This document shows, one piece after another, positions 6,689 through 11,214 of a stretch of 11,214 nucleotides of DNA (its first letter is position 1; the number at the start of each line of letters is the position of its first letter). This DNA comes from Alphaproteobacteria bacterium. Its GTDB lineage: Bacteria; Pseudomonadota; Alphaproteobacteria; Acetobacterales; Acetobacteraceae. Location of the stretch: positions 1-11,214 of the forward strand of contig JAAFHD010000079.1 of the NCBI GenBank assembly GCA_013298245.1, in the 5' to 3' direction. The notes below the pieces were generated by a model. That model made no database searches and was not told the origin of the DNA. It saw nothing but the letters and a program-made list of their open reading frames with translations. The translations under genes and the position numbers were made by a program.

Positions 6689-7393
6689 TCAGACTTGGAT
6701 GGTGGCGCCGTGGCGGGTTTCGCTGGGCAGGCAGAGGGCGGCGATGGCCGGCGCGATGGCGGCGGGCGTGGAGACTGTGTCGCTGTCCTCACCGGGGAAG
6801 GCGGCGCGGCGCAGGCGGGTCGAGGTGGGGCGTGGTTCGGCCAGGTTGACGCGCAGGGGGGTGCTGATGGTCTCGGCGGCCCAGCATTGGAGGAGGTGCC
6901 CGGCTGCGGCCTTCGGCGCGCTGTAGAGGCCGAAATAGGCGTGGGGGGCGTGGGCGAAATTGTCGGTCAGGAACACCGCGCGGCCAGCCGGCGCCGCACG
7001 CAGCGCGGGGTCGGTGGTGCGGATCAGGCGCCAGGCGGCGTTGAGGTTGACCGCCAGCGAGGCCTGCCAGTCCTTGGGTTCGATATGGGCGGCGGGCGTG
7101 AGTTTGGGCAGGAGGCCGGCGGCGTGGACCAGGATGTCCAGGCGGCCGAAGCGCTCGACGATGGAGGGGCCGAGGAGGTCGATCTGCTCGGCGGCCTTGT
7201 CGAGGTCGAGCGGGATGAGGGTGGCGCTGCCGCCGGCGGCGCGGATGGCGTCGTCGGTTTCTTCGAGGCCGCCTTGGGTGCGGGCGGTGATGATGCAGTG
7301 TGCGCCGAGCGCCGCGAGTTCGCGCGCGACGGCCGCGCCCAGCCCACGCGATGCGCCGGTGATCAGCGCCACCGCGCCAGACAATTCACTCAT
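6689..7393 (-). CDS. SDR-family oxidoreductase coupled to purF
   Basis: The product has 234 residues of short-chain dehydrogenase/reductase fold. The nucleotide motif TGASRGLG (12-19) is intact, HAAG (90-93) stands in for NNAG, AVNLNAA (114-120) carries the conserved Asn, and YSAPK gives Y157 and K161. The catalytic Ser, normally 13 residues before the Tyr, is replaced: D144 sits there, with T143 beside it. The start codon overlaps the purF stop as ATGA, a strong coupling signal; as I recall, an SDR directly after purF is common in alphaproteobacteria. Its role beside purF is not established to my knowledge. The dehydrogenase follows after 7 nt. The fold is certain. Activity is less so because of the missing Ser; T143 may substitute. 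Confidence 0.88.
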   Translation of the reverse strand: MSELSGAVALITGASRGLGAAVARELAALGAHCIITARTQGGLEETDDAIRAAGGSATLIPLDLDKAAEQIDLLGPSIVERFGRLDILVHAAGLLPKLTPAAHIEPKDWQASLAVNLNAAWRLIRTTDPALRAAPAGRAVFLTDNFAHAPHAYFGLYSAPKAAAGHLLQCWAAETISTPLRVNLAEPRPTSTRLRRAAFPGEDSDTVSTPAAIAPAIAALCLPSETRHGATIQV

Positions 7394-8850
7394 TTCGAAA
7401 CCTGCAACTCCCGCGCTGATTCAGCCGGCCAATCGGTGAGGGGGATGGCGTAGTCGCCGGTGAAACACGCATCGCAGAATTGCGGTTGCGCGGCGTTGCG
7501 GCCTGGTTGGCCCAGTGCGCGATACAGCCCGTCGAGCGAGATGAAGGCCAGGCTGTCCACGCCGATGAGGCGCGCCATCGCCGCCACATCGTGTTGGGCG
7601 GCCAGCAATTGCCGGCGCGAGGGCGTGTCGATGCCGTAGAAGCAGGAATGCGTGGTCGGCGGCGAGGAGATGCGCATATGCACCTCGGCCGCGCCCGCCT
7701 GGCGGACCATTTCCACAATCTTGCGGCTGGTGGTGCCGCGGACGATCGAATCATCCACCAGCACCACGCGCTTGCCGTCCAGCATGGCGCGGTTGGCGCT
7801 GTGCTTCAGTTTGACGCCGAGGTGGCGGATCTGGTCGGTCGGTTCGATGAAGGTGCGGCCGACATAATGGTTGCGGATGATACCAAGTTCGTAAGGCACG
7901 CCGGCCTGCGCCGCGTAACCCATGGCAGCGGGCACGCCGGAGTCGGGGACGGGCACGACCACATCGGCCGCGACATGGGATTCGCGCGCGAGCTCGGCGC
8001 CGATGCGCTTGCGCGCTTCATAGACGCCGGTGCCCTCCATCACGGAATCGGGGCGCGCGAAATAGATGTATTCGAAGATGCAGAAGCGGCTGGGCTGCGT
8101 CTCGAAGGGCTTCACGCTGCGCAACCCGCTGTCGTCGATGACGACGATTTCGCCGGGGTCGATGTCGCGCACGAATTCGGCGCCGACGATGTCGAGCGCG
8201 CAGGTTTCGCTGGCCAGAATCCAGGTGGGCGCGCCCGCGGCATTGGCCAGGCTGCCCAGCACCAAGGGACGTACGCCGGATGGGTCGCGCACGCCGATCA
8301 GCGCGCCATTGTGCAGGCCAACCAGCGAATACGCGCCCTGCACCTGTTTCAGCGCATCGATCAGGCGGTCCAGCACCGTCGAATACAGGCTGATGGCGAT
8401 GAGGTGGACGAAGACCTCGCTATCCGTGCTGGACTGGAACAGGCAGCCGCGCTTGACCAGCGCGCGGCGCAGCACGCCGGCATTGGTCAGGTTGCCGTTA
8501 TGGCCCACCGCGAAGCCGCCGAATTCGAAATCGGCGTAGAGGGGCTGCACGTTGCGCAGCGCGGTTTCGCCCGTGGTCGCGTAGCGGTTGTGGCCGACGG
8601 CGGCACGGCCAGGCAGGCCGGCCATCACCTTGGCATCGCCGAAATTATCGCCGACCAGGCCGAGGCCCCGATGCTGGTGGAAAGTGCCGCCACCGGCCAG
8701 CGAGACGATGCCCGAAGCCTCCTGGCCGCGATGCTGCAGGGCGTGCAGGCCAAGGGCGGTGAGTGCGGCGGCATCCGCGTGGTTCCAGACGCCGAAGACG
8801 CCGCATTCCTCGTGGAACTTGTCGTCATCATGTGGGTCGGTGGTCAGCAT
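7390..8850 (-). CDS. purF: Amidophosphoribosyltransferase (glutamine PRPP amidotransferase)
   Basis: The product has 486 residues and catalyses the first committed step of purine synthesis: PRPP plus glutamine to phosphoribosylamine. The N-terminal nucleophile glutaminase domain has HEECGVFGV, where C16 becomes the N-terminal nucleophile after removal of a 15-residue propeptide. HNRYATTG (87-94) and GHNGNLTN (116-123) follow. The phosphoribosyltransferase domain carries the PRPP loop VVLVDDSIVRGTT (362-374). Four Cys at the positions of the Bacillus-type enzyme (C257 in FCIFEYIYFARPDS, C403 in SCFYGIDTP, C459 and C462 in FCDACF) indicate an oxygen-sensitive [4Fe-4S] enzyme. AGGAG (8859-8855) lies four bases before the ATG. 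motA is upstream, where many proteobacteria carry cvpA. An SDR is translationally coupled downstream. Confidence 0.97.
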   Translation of the reverse strand: MLTTDPHDDDKFHEECGVFGVWNHADAAALTALGLHALQHRGQEASGIVSLAGGGTFHQHRGLGLVGDNFGDAKVMAGLPGRAAVGHNRYATTGETALRNVQPLYADFEFGGFAVGHNGNLTNAGVLRRALVKRGCLFQSSTDSEVFVHLIAISLYSTVLDRLIDALKQVQGAYSLVGLHNGALIGVRDPSGVRPLVLGSLANAAGAPTWILASETCALDIVGAEFVRDIDPGEIVVIDDSGLRSVKPFETQPSRFCIFEYIYFARPDSVMEGTGVYEARKRIGAELARESHVAADVVVPVPDSGVPAAMGYAAQAGVPYELGIIRNHYVGRTFIEPTDQIRHLGVKLKHSANRAMLDGKRVVLVDDSIVRGTTSRKIVEMVRQAGAAEVHMRISSPPTTHSCFYGIDTPSRRQLLAAQHDVAAMARLIGVDSLAFISLDGLYRALGQPGRNAAQPQFCDACFTGDYAIPLTDWPAESARELQVSK

Positions 8851-8870
8851 GCGACTCCTGGCCCGGCGGG

Positions 8871-8888
8871 GGGGCTGTGGGCAGCCCC
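8871..8888 (-). terminator. Hairpin between motA and purF (terminator or 5'-leader element)
   Basis: GGGGCTG and CAGCCCC form a perfect 7-bp stem with a four-base loop, 41 nt after the motA stop codon in transcript direction and 21 nt before the purF ATG. It lacks a T-tract on the minus strand, so it may end motA transcription weakly or sit at the 5' end of the purF mRNA. The pairing is exact; the role is inferred. Confidence 0.4.
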
Positions 8889-8928
8889 TATATACGCGTT
8901 GCGGTCAGGATTGCGACAGGGCGAAAGG
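8889..8928 (-). promoter_or_regulatory. Possible purF promoter region with TATATA box
   Basis: The motA-purF spacer (8851-8928) is the only gap above 60 nt within the minus-strand train. It contains TATATA (8894-8889) in an otherwise very GC-rich stretch. A -35 is not convincing; CTGTCG (8919-8914) is the nearest candidate, with a long 19-nt spacer. Initiation near 8882 would place the hairpin at 8871-8888 at the extreme 5' end of the purF transcript. Low-confidence call based on position and AT content. Confidence 0.3.
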
Positions 8929-9791
8929 TTACGCGATCTCCAGGGTTTGCAGGGCTGCTTCCAGGTCCTGGAAGGAGGGCATGTGATCCGATGGCGCCAC
9001 TTTCCGGCCGGTTTCCACGCTGACCTGCGGCGCGTTGCCGTGCAGATGTGCCACGATCACGGCGCGGATCACTTCGTAGTACTGTGCCTCTTCCTCAACG
9101 ACACCCTTCAACCGCGCGGCCATCGGGCCGACCAGGCCATAGGCCAGCAACACGCCGAGGAAGGTGCCGACCAGCGCGCCACCGATCATGCCGCCAAGCA
9201 CCGCCGGCGGGCTGTCGATCGAGGCCATGGTCTTGATGACGCCCAGCACGGCGGCGACGATGCCCAGCGCCGGCAGCGCATCGGCGACCGATTGCAGCGC
9301 ATGGGATGCGTGCAGTTCCTCCTCGCGGATCTTTTTGAGTTCACGCGCCATGGTGTCTTCCAACTGGTGCGGGTCATCGGCGTTCATGCCGACCATGCGC
9401 AGATAGTCGCAGATCAAATCCGTCGCGTGGTGGTCTGCCTTGATCTTGGGGAATTTCGCGAAGGCGGCACTTTCGTCCGGGCGTTCGATATGCGGCTCCA
9501 GCGCCATTGCGCCCTTGGTCTGCGCCAGGCGCACGAAGTAGTACAGGATCGAGAGCAGGTCCTTGTAGTCCTGCTCCTTGAAGCGCTCGCCCTTCAGGAT
9601 TTTGCCCACGCCGCCCAGCGTGTGCTTCACGCCCGACATGGAATTGGCCATCAGGAAGGCGCCCACTGCGGCGCCGCCGATCATCATCATCTCAAACGGC
9701 AGCGCTTTGATGATGATGCCGAACTTGCCACCGGCGATCGTGTAGCCGCCGAAGACCATCACCAGCAGCACGACAAAGCCAAGAATTGTGG

Positions 9792-9795
<4 letters not shown>
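8929..9795 (-). CDS. motA: Flagellar motor stator protein MotA
   Basis: The product has 288 residues, typical for MotA. This inner-membrane protein forms, with MotB, the ion-driven stator that drives flagellar rotation. Four membrane segments are visible at about 2-20, 33-51, 172-191 and 203-222. The conserved prolines of the ion channel are P175 (ALPALGIVAAVLG) and P224 (GLVGPMAARL), both offset by two from E. coli P173 and P222. In the cytoplasmic loop, GAMALEPHIERP gives E100, equivalent to E. coli E98 by the same offset, while the residue at the R90 position reads Q92, with R89 and K94 nearby. Start ATG overlaps the motB stop as ATGA, with AGGGA upstream. The motB-then-motA order is the reverse of the enteric operon. 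Confidence 0.95.

Positions 9796-11214
<1,419 letters not shown>

Noticed and set aside
6682..6792. Longer start of the D-2-hydroxyacid dehydrogenase at 6792
   Set aside because: It would overlap the SDR C-terminus and add a Pro/Arg/Ser-rich leader without homology; ATG 6681 with GAGAAG is better.

Overview
The window is GC-rich chromosomal DNA from a motile alphaproteobacterium. An Acetobacteraceae- or Rhodospirillales-like host (for example Roseomonas-type) fits best. This placement is inferred from overall GC and codon style, the purF-SDR coupling, the MotA/MotB type, and the mix of an Fe-S type PurF with an allophanate hydrolase. No sequence search was possible. No RNA gene, insertion sequence, CRISPR array or integration site is visible, and base composition is even throughout.

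Layout from left to right. Positions 1-102 hold the 5' end of a minus-strand RidA-family gene. It is divergent from a plus-strand M20-type Zn amidohydrolase (149-1342, hydantoinase/carbamoylase family). That gene converges on a long minus-strand gene train covering 1379-10823. Read in its own direction, the train is motB-motA (stator of the flagellar motor), then purF, an SDR oxidoreductase, a D-2-hydroxyacid dehydrogenase, an alpha/beta hydrolase with a kynurenine-formamidase-like HGGYW motif, an allophanate hydrolase (AtzF type), an AtzH/HpxZ (DUF3225) protein, and a family III CoA-transferase. At the right edge, divergent from motB, is the 5' end of alaS (10951 to the edge).

The train is tightly packed. 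There are ATGA overlaps at motB/motA and purF/SDR, a TGATG overlap at hydrolase/allophanate hydrolase, and gaps of 7, 13, 46 and 49 nt elsewhere. The only larger internal gap (78 nt, motA/purF) holds a perfect hairpin and a TATATA box, and is the natural break between the motility pair and the purF unit.

The main point of interest is 1379-5696, with its convergent partner at 149-1342. These genes look like a module for breaking C-N bonds of ureides or carbamoyl compounds, ending in allophanate to ammonia plus CO2. The allophanate hydrolase keeps the Lys-Ser-Ser triad with AtzF spacing. The DUF3225 protein keeps the Tyr/Arg pair reported for AtzH, again with identical spacing. Neither AtzE/AtzG nor a urea carboxylase is in the window, so the source of allophanate is unknown. 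The surrounding RidA, amidase, formamidase-like hydrolase, dehydrogenase and CoA-transferase do not match any pathway I can name. The physical link to purF raises the possibility that nitrogen recovery is co-transcribed with purine biosynthesis.
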